The translations under genes and the position numbers were made by a program. Shown piece after piece: positions 1-9,851 of a stretch of 18,049 nucleotides of DNA. Location of the stretch: contig UZAE01013918.1 in assembly GCA_900617975.1 (NCBI GenBank), positions 1 through 18,049 on the forward strand, read 5' to 3'. Origin of the DNA: Rodentolepis nana. Lineage: Eukaryota; Platyhelminthes; Cestoda; Cyclophyllidea; Hymenolepididae. How positions within the stretch are numbered: the first letter of the stretch is position 1; every line of letters starts with the position of its first letter. A model generated the notes under the pieces. It did not search any database. It was not told the origin of the DNA and saw nothing but the letters and a program-made list of their open reading frames with translations.

Positions 1-150
1 GAGCTATGCTGTGGTGGCTATTGGTTACTTTTCGAATGAAGCGTCTCTTCACCCACCATCACAAATTGCTTACTACATAATCGGTTTCACGGCCTCGCCT
101 TTCAAACTGTTTGAGTTCAGAGGAGATTTCTTTGTTCAAACTCGATAGCC
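1..150 (+). repeat. Left arm of a 150-bp inverted repeat (cut by window edge)
   Basis: Bases 1-150 are the reverse complement of 3251-3400 with two mismatches (at 140 and 142) and no gaps. Weak similarity continues inward about 10 bases and then stops. Identity is complete up to base 1, so the arm probably extends beyond the window. The arm contains an open frame of about 48 codons ending at TAG (145-147), shared with the other arm. Confidence 0.93.
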
Positions 151-835
151 CTGTGCACACCGCACTTCAATGCTATTTGTAACAGAGAAGGGTCGATATT
201 GCCGCTTCAATTCTGTCTGTTAAAATTGAGTTATTTTTTATCCAAGGGAACTCAAATTACCAATTAATTTTTATCCATGCAATGTACTAAATTACATGGT
301 CATTGTATTAGATAATTAAGTGCAAAAGCCCACTATCATGCTAATTTGGTGCTATTGTTGAGTTCTGAAATTCGCTGTCATTTGGGAGGACGATAGGATC
401 GTTACAAACTCATAGTTATCCTAATGTTCGAGCAGCAGGACCGATTTTTTATGATATTTGACAACTTACAGAAATTCATGTAACAGAGCATATTTTCATA
501 TTTTTCAACAATTAAGAATTACCATGGAACCACTTTCTTTTCCCCACTGAAGGGAATGCCTAGTCATTATTAAACTGAAGTGGGTGACTAGACCTTCTTC
601 AGGGTGCATCATTCCCACTGTCTGGGATGAGGGGTAGGAATTGGTCATAGAAAATGTGCGACAAATACCAACCGCCAATCGCGTTGGCCAACCGGTTACA
701 TTATTATGTTTACTTTAAATGTCACCATAGCTGACTGTACAACGGTTAGCATCATGATTTCAAGCGGAATAAAGATTCCACATTTGCAAGTGTTCCGGTG
801 AACAGTTTTATAATTATTAAATTATCCAATTCCCG
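151..835. other. Unannotated spacer inside the inverted repeat, left of copy A
   Basis: No coding frame or repeat copy recognised. A local inverted pair CTAGTCA/TGACTAG near 570-594 could form a small stem. The loop of the inverted repeat also includes 1188-1971 (with fourteen G at 1515-1528) and 2329-3250, in which I see no gene either. Confidence 0.6.
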
Positions 836-849
836 GAAGCGTTACAATT

Positions 850-1173
850 TATTTATTTATTTTAAATGGCAGGTGTTTTGATAGTTATCATAGGCCCTTT
901 AGCTGATTTCGGACTTCACAGGCGGGAGGAACATCATAGTGAGAAAATTCAAGAATGTATAAAGAAGAGTGTTTCGCAGATGTAAAGAGACAGATGGACA
1001 CAAATGTAGAGAAAAGTTAAGATGAGTGCTGTTAAAGTGGTCGAATTTGACACACAGTGGTGTCATGCTGGTTTGAAGTCAAAAGTCAACTGCCGGTTTC
1101 TAGACTTTTTTTGCTGTATGAGTATAGGTTGCCCAGAGTGCACCCCGTGGAGGTAGGTCTATCGCGTACCCCA
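850..1173 (-). mobile_element. SINE-like retroposon, copy A
   Basis: A 324-bp unit flanked by GAAGCGTTACAATT (836-849) and GAAGCGTTTCAATT (1174-1187), a 14-bp target duplication with one mismatch. In sense orientation (minus) it starts near 1173 with a head reading GCGATAGACCTACCTCCACG, and ends with a tail of AAAT units next to the left duplication. It matches copies B and C end to end. No coding sequence is recognisable; a 107-codon frame that runs over it on the plus strand crosses the element edge and is not a gene. Confidence 0.85.
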
Positions 1174-1983
1174 GAAGCGTTTCAATTAAATTGCATTAAT
1201 CTATCGAAACACATAAGTGGTGTTTTGAAATTGGATAGTCGCTGTCATTTACGAATTCACTATCAAGCAGAATGCAAACTGAACACCAATGGACAGTGTT
1301 GGGTGTCGATTTCGGCTTTTGAAATATCAGATCTACTGGCGCAGCATTTTGAAATAATCCAAATTTCCTCATTGAAATGACTTTATAGGAGCTAATAAAA
1401 TTACTTGTTACCAGAAAAGGGGATTTGGGATTTCGAAAATGATTTTAACTTGGCTACAATTACCTAAGCTCTGGATACCAATGGCACCGTAATGTGACGT
1501 AAACAATTACAGTTGGGGGGGGGGGGGGAATAAAATGTCAACTTCGATAATTGGGACGAAATGTCAACGCTGAGGGTACTAAATCAAATAGTCTGATTGC
1601 GAGGGGAAATTGGAGATGAGACTTGGGAAACATCTAAACCATGGTAAATGGAAGCGACACTTCATACAAATGACAAAAGTTGTGTTTTAGAATCATTGTG
1701 AGGTATTTTCAACGAGCTGATCAGAACATTCAAAACGGTGTGAAGAGAAATCGCTAATTATACGCAGGATTTCCTCAGTACTGTTTTACCATAGCACTGA
1801 CTAACTAGGTAGCTGGACATCCGTCATTTCAAAATAAAGAGAAGAGGACTCCACGCTGAGTCTTCTAGTCTTCTAACTTCCTCTTTCTTGATGCGATTTA
1901 CTAGAGGCATAGAAATTTTTCAACAAGTAGGCAAATTTTCTTAATTGCTTCAAACCACTAAGGCAGAGTTGATACAGAAATAT

Positions 1984-2316
1984 TTAAGTTATATAATATC
2001 AAATGGCAGACTTTATGATAGCTATCATTAGCACTTTAGTTAGTATTGGGCCTCACAGAGTGGGGGGGGGGAGGAGGGAGGAATAATGAAGTCACTAAAA
2101 GTCGAGAGGGGTGGAAGAACAGAGCGTTTCACGGATGTTTAAGAGACAGTCACAAAGGTAGAGAAAAAGGTAAGGTGAGTACTGTGGAAGTGGTTGAATA
2201 TGACATACAGTGGGGTCATGGTAGTTTGAAGCCAAGTGTCGGTTTGCAGACTTTTTGTCGTAAGAGTATAGTTTACCTAGGGTGCACCATGTGGAGGTAA
2301 GTCTATCGCACTCCAC
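1984..2316 (-). mobile_element. SINE-like retroposon, copy B (older or degraded)
   Basis: About 333 bp matching copies A and C in the same order, from the head (CGATAGACTTACCTCCAC, sense) at the right end to ACCATTT/GCCATTTGATATT-type 3' sequence at the left. It carries a run of ten G (2062-2071) with GA-rich sequence beside it. The tail lacks clean TAAA repeats. Flanks ATACAGAAATAT (1972-1983) and ATACAGCATTAT (2317-2328) share 10 of 12 bases and may be a decayed target duplication, so the ends are less certain than in A and C. Confidence 0.75.
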
Positions 2317-3250
2317 ATACAGCATTATGGAATGCAGAAAAATTAAGAAGGATTGCGTAGCAACGCATGCGAATCGACTTTTAAATGCAGTGGAAGTGTT
2401 GTTTACCTAGTTGCACAAATATCTATGATCACAATTCCAATTTGGATTGCGCTGATTAGATTTATTTTGCGCATTTTTTTAACCAACAAAAAGTCCCTTT
2501 TGATAAGAAGAACGAATAAATGGTATTAGGTGGAAACGCGATAAACGAACTATCGTGAACAGAATGTCTGACTTGATCCATTGTGAAATTAATCACATCA
2601 GTCGCAGCGTTCATACCAACGATGGACTCAGTCATCTCAGACCAATTGTAACCATGAGTAACTCCATAAATGATGTGAAAGTTAGTCAAGTTATGCTATG
2701 TTTCCGTTGCTGGGTTCGACTCATCTGTCGTAAGCTAGGCCATAGCAAGCAGCCAAGAACTATTGGAAATTCGAGAACAAAATCAATAAAGACATCACTT
2801 CTCAGTGCATTCCACACATAGGAATCTACATGCACCAGATCATTGTGTACGTAGAAGTTTATTTTGCGTTTGTGATTCCTGGGGTACATTCTGAAGTAAA
2901 CCATATTGATTATTACAAACTACTTAATTCGTTTAAAATTATGTGCAGCATTTATTAGAATTTTTGTTTTTTTAACGAGAGCTTAAAAACTGAACATGTG
3001 TAGTAAATTTCAGCAAGAAAAATAACAATTTGTACTAGTTCATTGGAAAATTTAATTCACTTGTTAACATTTTGCGTAAATAACTAGTATGTAGCAATTT
3101 TTATTGTTTGCATTTCAGGTATTATAGCACACTAGGTTAATGACTCATAATTTTAAATTTACATTAAAATTTGACAATTTTGGGAGTTGGGACCTACTCG
3201 AAAAGTAGGAATTCAAATTGAGAAAGGCAAGCGAGACGTAGAGTGTACAA

Positions 3251-3400
3251 GGCTATCGGGATTGAACAAAGAAATCTCCTCTGAACTCAAACAGTTTGAA
3301 AGGCGAGGCCGTGAAACCGATTATGTAGTAAGCAATTTGTGATGGTGGGTGAAGAGACGCTTCATTCGAAAAGTAACCAATAGCCACCACAGCATAGCTC
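3251..3400 (-). repeat. Right arm of the 150-bp inverted repeat
   Basis: Reverse complement of bases 1-150, 148/150 identical. It encloses with the left arm a 3.1-kb loop that contains two SINE-like copies. Beyond 3400 the sequence continues with no partner visible in the window because the left arm is cut. The near-identity suggests recent duplication or gene conversion. Confidence 0.93.
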
Positions 3401-3714
3401 AGGGATAATTGCTTTTCAATGGTAACGCGTTGTGTCAATGTCCTACAAACTATGTCAGAGAAGATGGTATTAACGCCACTCACTTCGTCTCCCCCCCCCC
3501 CCCCCCTTCTCCCCCCCCCCCCCCCCCCAATTGTTGAGTTGGTTTGGCCAATTTCTGGAGCAATTTTACGCTTGTGAATTTTGTCAGGGAAAATTACCGA
3601 GGTTTGATTAGGTCTCACTTGTGCAACATCTGAAACGGTGACAATTTTATACTTAGTAGATTTTGAATTTTGGGACAATATCCGAATGTCTATTTCAGGT
3701 TTAAGTGAATACAA
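3253..3714 (-). other. Unidentified 153-codon open frame across the inverted-repeat arm
   Basis: An open frame from 3714 to a TAG at 3255-3253 runs through the right arm of the inverted repeat and the interrupted C/G tract (3491-3528), which it reads as poly-Gly. Its first ~60 residues (start MYSLKPEIDIR) and its end (KLFEFRGDFFVQSR) match no family I recognise. The frame depends on the length of a homopolymer that is hard to sequence. It may be part of a transposon gene or chance; I do not call it a gene. Confidence 0.2.
3491..3528 (+). repeat. Interrupted poly-C tract
   Basis: Sixteen C, then TTCT, then eighteen C, followed by AATTG. It resembles the larger tract at 6732-6787 in having two C blocks separated by a short T-rich interruption and ending in CCCAA. 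Confidence 0.95.
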
Positions 3715-3733
3715 AGTGAATTTATCTTGATAC

Positions 3734-4298
3734 TGTGGAACACGTTATCGCTCTGTGCGTCATCCTATGCCCGCATGTCTGCTCGCCAGGATTGGGAGGT
3801 GCGGCCGTACAACTCCGTGTGCAGCGACCGTACAAACAGTGACCAATCATCAACCTCTGTTTAACCTAATCCCCCATCCTGATCATGACTATTCCCTGCG
3901 TGTACACTTTATCCGCGATACACTTACTGGATAGGCGTGCTCCGTGTACTTGATCCGCAAGATACGTCCTGAATAAACGTGCTCCGTGCACACTTTTCTG
4001 ATCATTACGTGACTGAATATACGTGTTCCGAATTATCGTCTGTTTCCTTTATAGCTGGGCTATAGCTTAGCTAGTTTCGGTCTGTTTCCTTTATAGCTGG
4101 GCTATAGCTTAGCTGGTTCGATAGCTTAGCTTGTTCTGGGAGTCTAGCTAGATGTTGGAGAATTCTCCGTGCTACTCGTCTGTTTCCTTTATAGCTGGGC
4201 TATAGCTTAGCTGGTTCTGGGAGTCTAGCCAGATGTTGGAGAATCTGCCTAGAGATTTCTGAGTCAGTCAGGCTTTACTAGCGTAGCAATCCGCTACA
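3734..4298. mobile_element. Probable solo LTR of a Ty3/gypsy-like retrotransposon
   Basis: A 565-bp segment starts TGTGGAACACG and ends AATCCGCTACA, the TGT...ACA ends usual for LTRs, and is flanked on each side by ATAC (3730-3733 and 4299-4302), a 4-bp duplication of the kind left by retroviral-type integrases. It is richer in GC than its surroundings, contains AATAAA near 3972 and internal direct repeats with TATA-like TTTATAGC. No gag or pol remnant, primer-binding site or second LTR is visible, so it is read as a solo LTR. A 4-bp repeat can arise by chance; more copies in the genome would settle it. Confidence 0.65.
4038..4245 (+). repeat. Interspersed direct repeats inside the LTR-like segment
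   Basis: A unit of about 35 bases (starting TCTGTTTCCTTTATAGCTGG and ending GCTATAGCTTAGCT) occurs at 4038-4072, 4080-4114 and 4178-4212, nearly identical, with a partial copy (GATAGCTTAGCT) near 4120-4131. A second unit, GTTCTGGGAGTCTAGC followed by AGATGTTGGAGAAT, occurs at about 4133-4163 and 4214-4244. The arrangement reflects a duplicated two-part block, as often seen in the U3 enhancer region of LTRs. Confidence 0.85.
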
Positions 4299-4716
4299 AT
4301 ACTGAACCAGAAACAATGTGAATCAGCTTTGCTTTTTGCTTAAACAATTTTTTTGAAACTTTCCTACTTATAATTGCTGACGTCCAGAAAAACAAACTTA
4401 AATTTGTCTTCCCAATTGGTACAAGTTTTATTTGAATTTCGTTTGAACACAACAGACAGTTTACTTTCTAACCGCGTTGTTGGTTATTGATAACCAATTC
4501 TATTTAGTATTGATCACTAGACAAGAAATGCTTGATTTAACACACAAGCGAATATGTGATTCTGGTGTACTATGAAGTAATTACTGAGATGGTAATTTGA
4601 TCATACTTATAAATATGAATAAATTTATATTGCCCAAGTTTATATTTCTCCATAATATACCTTATCCAAGTCGTTTGGAATTGATAGAGCACTTCAATGG
4701 GATGGTGTCTTGGCCG

Positions 4717-4719
<3 letters not shown>

Positions 4720-4750
<31 letters not shown>
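4720..4750 (+). repeat. (CA)15 microsatellite
   Basis: An uninterrupted CA dinucleotide run, followed 12 bases later by a run of nine G (4762-4770). It lies in a region without a supported gene. Confidence 0.97.
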
Positions 4751-4751
<1 letters not shown>

Positions 4752-5880
4752 CAAATCAATTGGGGGGGGGTCAAACCTGAAGATTGAAAACTCTGAAACG
4801 CCTGTCAATCAGCCTTATTCCTTGAATGCCTGGCATACTTGAATCTCTCGAGCCTCCTTCATACTATTCACCAATAAAGATAGTGCAATTTATATGCATG
4901 CCGGAAACTCTGATACTGGCGTTTGTATTTGTCAAGGCGAAAATTGCGAGCTCAGTACTCCTCGGAAGAACATCTGCACCACTAGAAGTACTAATTAATA
5001 GTTGTTAAGTTAGAAGTACCCGAATGCGATAATCGTTATGCCACTCCAATAGATAAGTATTAAATAAAAATTTCGCTCGGCGGTCATTAAGGATATATTC
5101 TCTCTTTTTTCTTGTCAATAAAATAGAATTAACAACCCAAATATGTATTTTATCGGGAAAATATTTCATGCCTTTTGGGTGAAATTGAAGTCAGTTTCTT
5201 TTTGACATCCACAAGATCTGTAAACTCGAAAGATGAGTTAAAATAGCAACAACAATAGCAAAATCAACAAGTTATTATTGGTGTATTCTGCCAAGATATT
5301 TGAAAAAAAGCTTGAAAACTACACTTAAAATGAAAGGAGCGATAATTGCACTTTTGGAAGCTTGAGTTAAAGATCAATATACGCGCACTCAGTTAGTGAA
5401 GCTACCAGTCACTTTCGTTAGGACTTGCAATTAAGCGACTCACCGAGGAATTTTTTATGACCTTCTTCGAGTGGATTTTCCTTTCGGGTAGGTGTCATCC
5501 GTGTTCTGAGTCAGGTGTATCCTGATAACTTTAACGTCAATTTGGACAAAATTTGAAATATGCGCTAATTCACATTAATAAAGAGAATGAATAATCACCT
5601 TAGCGAATAAGTTGGTGAAAGAGAAGCCGATAAAACTATTTTTGATTCTAACTAAGCAGCATAAACTTGTCCCCCCGGGGGCGCTCGCAGTGACTTATTT
5701 TACACCAAAGTAGAGAATTTTGAGCATCTTCCTTAATGTAGCCAGGTGAGAATTGGGAGGCTTCTAGTGACGCAAACGATTCTCATCAGTTTCCATCCAG
5801 TTTTGACCGCATCTGATGCAATAACTAGAATCTAAGCCACTTACAAATAAAAGATTTTATTGATTAATCTGACTGGGATT

Positions 5881-5883
<3 letters not shown>

Positions 5884-5916
<33 letters not shown>
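5884..5916 (+). repeat. (AT)16 microsatellite
   Basis: A perfect alternating AT tract of 33 bases, self-complementary and able to form a cruciform hairpin. No adjacent gene is seen. Confidence 0.97.
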
Positions 5917-5919
<3 letters not shown>

Positions 5920-6731
5920 GCTGGTGAGTGTATGTAAACAATGAACTATAGACAGAATAGCTGGTCCATCAACACTGCGAAAGTATACTTGCATTGCCTC
6001 TTAACTGATTACATCTCCATTACCTCATATGGGAAATATCATCTCATGCCTTAAAAACGAGCGCCTTTAGGTTATATTGGAAAGGGGTTACACCAGTGCC
6101 ATCTCTGCAGATTAAAGTTCGTTTCCTCTCTCCATTTACATCTGATTAAGAGGTCTTGGAAAAGCCCGCGGAATTAATTTAATACGCAACTGTTCAGGCC
6201 AATATGATCAAGGTAACAAGGGATTTTCCATATTATTTTCAAGGAAGAAACTGAATCTTGATTAATGTAGTGAAATGCACGTGATCTTGTGGAGAAAGTA
6301 TTTGACATGGACAAAAGTAATGGAATTCGTTTGCGAGCAATGGCAACTGTTTTTATTTTCAATACTAAATGGAAATACTTTTATTTGAGTTTAAAACTCT
6401 ATCCTAACTTTCAACACTCGGTAAAAATTATCCAATAAATCATTAAGTAAATAGCTATTTTATTAAGTTTCGCTCATTTAGTCAAATTAGGCTATAATTA
6501 ATTAAAGTTTCTGAATGAGAAATCCCTAATACACTTTTCCATTATCGAGTCACTGTCACATTTATTTTTAACTTCAAAAATATGAGAAGTTAGTGAGTCT
6601 TATCGGGATATTAAAAGTGTCCTGATTGGGGGTGTCCTAGATCGGCTTTAATTTAACCAATGAGAAATAAATGGTCACATGATTAGAGCTCATATGTAGG
6701 CATTTACGAGGCCCACTGAGGTCAAACTATT

Positions 6732-6787
6732 ACCCCCTCCCCCCCCCCCCCCCCCCCCCCTTNTTTCCCCCCCCCCCCCCCCCCCCC
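6732..6787 (+). repeat. Interrupted poly-C tract with an undetermined base
   Basis: Two long C blocks separated by TTNTTT, with N at 6763, the only ambiguous base seen in the window. The true length is probably uncertain in the assembly. Confidence 0.95.
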
Positions 6788-9169
6788 AACTCACTTTAAA
6801 AGACCACTTAGAGAAAAAATTAATAAATCAAGTGAGACCTTTCTATGTCAAAATAATCAAATCTACTAACAACCCGCTTAAAAGCTTTAGTGACCAAAAG
6901 TAAGGAAATGATATTCCCAGGAGATTCCCTCTTTATCGCGACACTACAAGCTTTCGAGAAAATATACAAGGGACATTTTAAATGGATAACTTTTTTCCAC
7001 TACAATAAACAGGAATTTCTGTTACCTAATCGAAGACGCAACATCCAGGTGTATACAAATTTAATCCGACTATTCAAAAATTAATTAAAATAAAGTATAT
7101 ATTCTTCACTTGAGGTTGAAGTGTTCTTATGCGTTGGCCAGTATTGTGAGGCTCCATTGTAGAAAGTGCATCAAAAATTAGTTTAGCCTAATGATTCTTG
7201 CTAATCTCGCATTGATCGCAGAATGCACTTATACGCTGACCTACCAACATTATTGCGCTTGACTAACTGGTTTCGGAAGTTCATCGTCGCCCATTGATTC
7301 ACCACGAAGATCTCTACGTATTGATTGCAACTCACCATTGTGGAAAGCAGCAAAGGTATGGACAACAAACGATAATGGGAAGGGGAGGGGGTAGGGGATC
7401 ACCAAGAACCAGAGATCGACTTCAAGGCGTCAAATGGTTTAAGTCAATTTGGTTTTGGACTCGAGTGGTGTGATATTCACTGAGAATGACCAGTTCATGT
7501 GCTACTATTAAAAGTTCATGATTGCAGCATATGATTGACTATGATGTCCAGTGCTTATGCACCCCTTTTGGTAAATTTGGAAGGATCAAACACTCCGCCT
7601 CAATTTGCACTTTTTCTTCTAATGGCTGAATAGACAATGTATATTCAATGATAAATTAGGCTTCAGCAAAGTATGGAGAGTGATACAAGTTCTAAAATAA
7701 AGTAGACCATTTCATTATATAGGGATTTTGGTCATGGAATTATTGATGATGAAAGGAAATTGCTGTTATTCAAGGAATTGTCCGGGAAAGAATTGTTGGA
7801 GCATTGTGGTAGGATTTGACCCCTTTAGATTTAAAGGAAATTCGATTTTACTAGTTCAGCATTTGCTAATCTATTTTATTAAATAAGCTTTGAAACTATA
7901 GGCATTTAAACGAAATTAGTAGAAAAGGTCACTTTCATATGCCTACATTGGATGGCAAAGTGCAATTTACGCTTGAAAACAGGGGTCATACGATTTCAAC
8001 CTGCTCGGATGAGAGAAGCCTGCGGAATTGAACTTAGGCCCTTTACAACCACCAAATAAAAGTTTACATGTTTACATGTCCCCAGTGTACTGACATAGTT
8101 ACGTGACATTTAGTCGGCCGCCAGACAATTTTATTACTCTTTCACTGATACAACGCTCCTCTTGAGAGTTGAGGCCTCTTCCGACTTATTGCACTATTAG
8201 CAATACCACTCATTCAGAAACTCAAATTCTATCACCCAGTCAATTCAGTAGATCTTGTGACTTTTGATTTTTTAGATGTAATCGATACCGCGATTCGACA
8301 CTGATGTGCTATTCTGGGCGACAGGGCATCCGTATTGTTGAATATGCACCGATGAGTATTGGCATTATGATATCGATTTCAGAAGAGGTGCTGTTTGAAT
8401 TGTGCTCCTTTTTTAGTTTTAGTAGATACAAAAAGTATTAAATACCTGATGGGGATAACGAGCAAAAACTCTCAAAAGCCAATGTTGGGGATAATCCAGA
8501 GGCTGCAGACTGTTTTGAAGATAGATCCTACTAAATCAACGTGGAAATGCAAAGCTGTTAGCCAAGGCCACTCTCCAAGAGGCACTTTAAGTGGAGAAAA
8601 AAACATGTGATCCTGCAGCCAGAACTTAAAAGTACTATTCCCTGACACCAATGACAGGTGGATTTGAATTGAAAACTAACTTATAGGGGGACGCAAACGA
8701 ATACTCGAACCTCGCAGTGGTTTTAAAAGCTTTTGAAGACAATTGTTCCTTCTGAACTTAACCTCCATTTAGAGAAGGGTTTCCTAGCTGCCAATAATGA
8801 AGAAAGAAATTGAATTCTTCCACTTCTGACATTGCTCCAATTTAGGTAATGCGATTAGGCATTCAACTTACAAGGAAGGCTGATGGAAAGGAACAGTGCC
8901 TCTGACTCTATTGGCTACAGCTGTTTTCCGGTTTTTGCATGGAATCAAAGTTCTCAAACTTAGCAGGTAGCCAATCAACTCTAAATGTACATCCACAGTA
9001 CCCCCATATAAGGATAAAAGATTTCTGCCTTATTACCCCCCCCCCCTTCGGTCGAAACAGCCTCTATAATCGAGATGACAAATAACGATCACGAATTAGG
9101 TGATAACAACCAGATATCTGCAATAACTTATATTATACTGACAGAGTTCGAAGGATTCCACGCATTACA

Positions 9170-9175
9170 TTTATT
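9170..9175 (-). terminator. Candidate polyadenylation signal AATAAA for EHD
   Basis: The minus strand has AATAAA (context GCAAATAAATGT) about 335 bases after the EHD stop codon. I saw no AATAAA or ATTAAA nearer to the stop on this strand. Cleavage would be expected near 9140-9160, giving a 3' UTR of roughly 350 bases. Confidence 0.45.
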
Positions 9176-9509
9176 TGCAATCAAACCTTCCACAAATTAG
9201 AAAACACAACAATAGAAGGCGAATGGGAAAAGAAAGAAATTATAAGAGAAACAGGCATGCCCAATGAAAATGAGAATCTTAACTCACACATATACAGCCA
9301 TAGTCAATACGCAAACCCCACACAAATATGTACCTTATAGCTTAGAATAGCAGCAGAGCCTATGAAAATGAAGGGCATGATGTGGAAATAAATATAGAGA
9401 AGATAGTTCGTTTTTGTTTAACAGATGAGAGAGATGGACAGAAAGCAAACACAAATAGAGTAAGGGCAAAGTGGTGGTCATATAAAGGGAGAGGCTAGGG
9501 AAGCAGAAA

Positions 9510-9851
9510 CTACGCATCACCGCCATTTGCCGAAATTGAAGAGGAGTTAGGAATGCTTTGAATGGATCCATTAGTACTTCCAGCACCATTTCGCACCGGC
9601 TTATAGGCTTGCATTGAGGGTGGATAGAGGTGTTCGGGAAGGGTGGCAGGCAACTCGTGGTCTTCCAACTTCAATTTGATTAGGTATTTGGCTAACGCGA
9701 ACTCATCAACAGTCAAGTAACCATCCTTGTCAACATCACTCAGAGTCCAGATACGACGAAGAGTGGCAGCAGGCAGGTGCGACTTGAGCAGCTCAACACG
9801 AGCAGTTTCTCCACTCATTTTACCACTCACCGTGTCGAGTTTATTGAAAAG
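9510..9851 (-). CDS. EHD: EHD coding exon 5: EH domain, tail and stop
   Basis: Residues 451-563 plus TAG (342 nt). The acceptor follows a CT-repeat tract (TTTTCTCTCTCTCTCGCAG|CTT). The exon opens LFNKLDTVSGKMSGE, continues with LLKSHLPAATLRRIWTLSD and the complete calcium-type EF-hand loop (residues 489-500; D, D, D, G and final E in place), then EFALAKYLIKLKLEDHELP and LPEHLYPPS, the usual EHD C-terminus. W485 is the conserved NPF-pocket tryptophan. After PPS, where human EHD1 stops within a few residues, about 35 more follow, rich in Ser, Asn and Gly and ending ANGGDA. Confidence 0.95.
   Translation of the reverse strand, partial: LFNKLDTVSGKMSGETARVELLKSHLPAATLRRIWTLSDVDKDGYLTVDEFALAKYLIKLKLEDHELPATLPEHLYPPSMQAYKPVRNGAGSTNGSIQSIPNSSSISANGGDA

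Larger units (their letters stand above)
4303..9169. other. Gene-poor stretch with microsatellites
   Basis: Between the LTR-like segment and the EHD 3' end I find no supportable gene. Open frames here are 60-80 codons and show no recognisable domain. It contains the CA, AT and poly-C tracts listed separately, runs of nine G (4762-4770) and eleven C (9036-9046), and a G/GA-rich patch (7377-7399). Distal regulatory DNA or old unrecognised repeats may be present. Confidence 0.7.

Noticed and set aside
1057..1380. 107-codon plus-strand frame
   Set aside because: It starts inside SINE-like copy A on its antisense strand and runs out across the target duplication; no domain is recognisable.
2046..2325. 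Overlapping 84- and 76-codon frames on the two strands
   Set aside because: Both lie within SINE-like copy B and include its G tract; no sign of coding.
3734..4298. Reading the repeated AGCT-rich block as a CRISPR or satellite array
   Set aside because: The units are irregularly spaced, few in number, and confined within a TGT...ACA segment with a target duplication.
4597..4842. 81-codon frame containing a His-Thr repeat
   Set aside because: The repeat is simply the CA microsatellite translated; the rest is unlike any protein I know.
7279..7353. Exon-like stretch ending AAG|GTATGG on the plus strand, reading ...SPLWKAAK
   Set aside because: No neighbouring exon, no family resemblance and a weak acceptor; consistent with chance.
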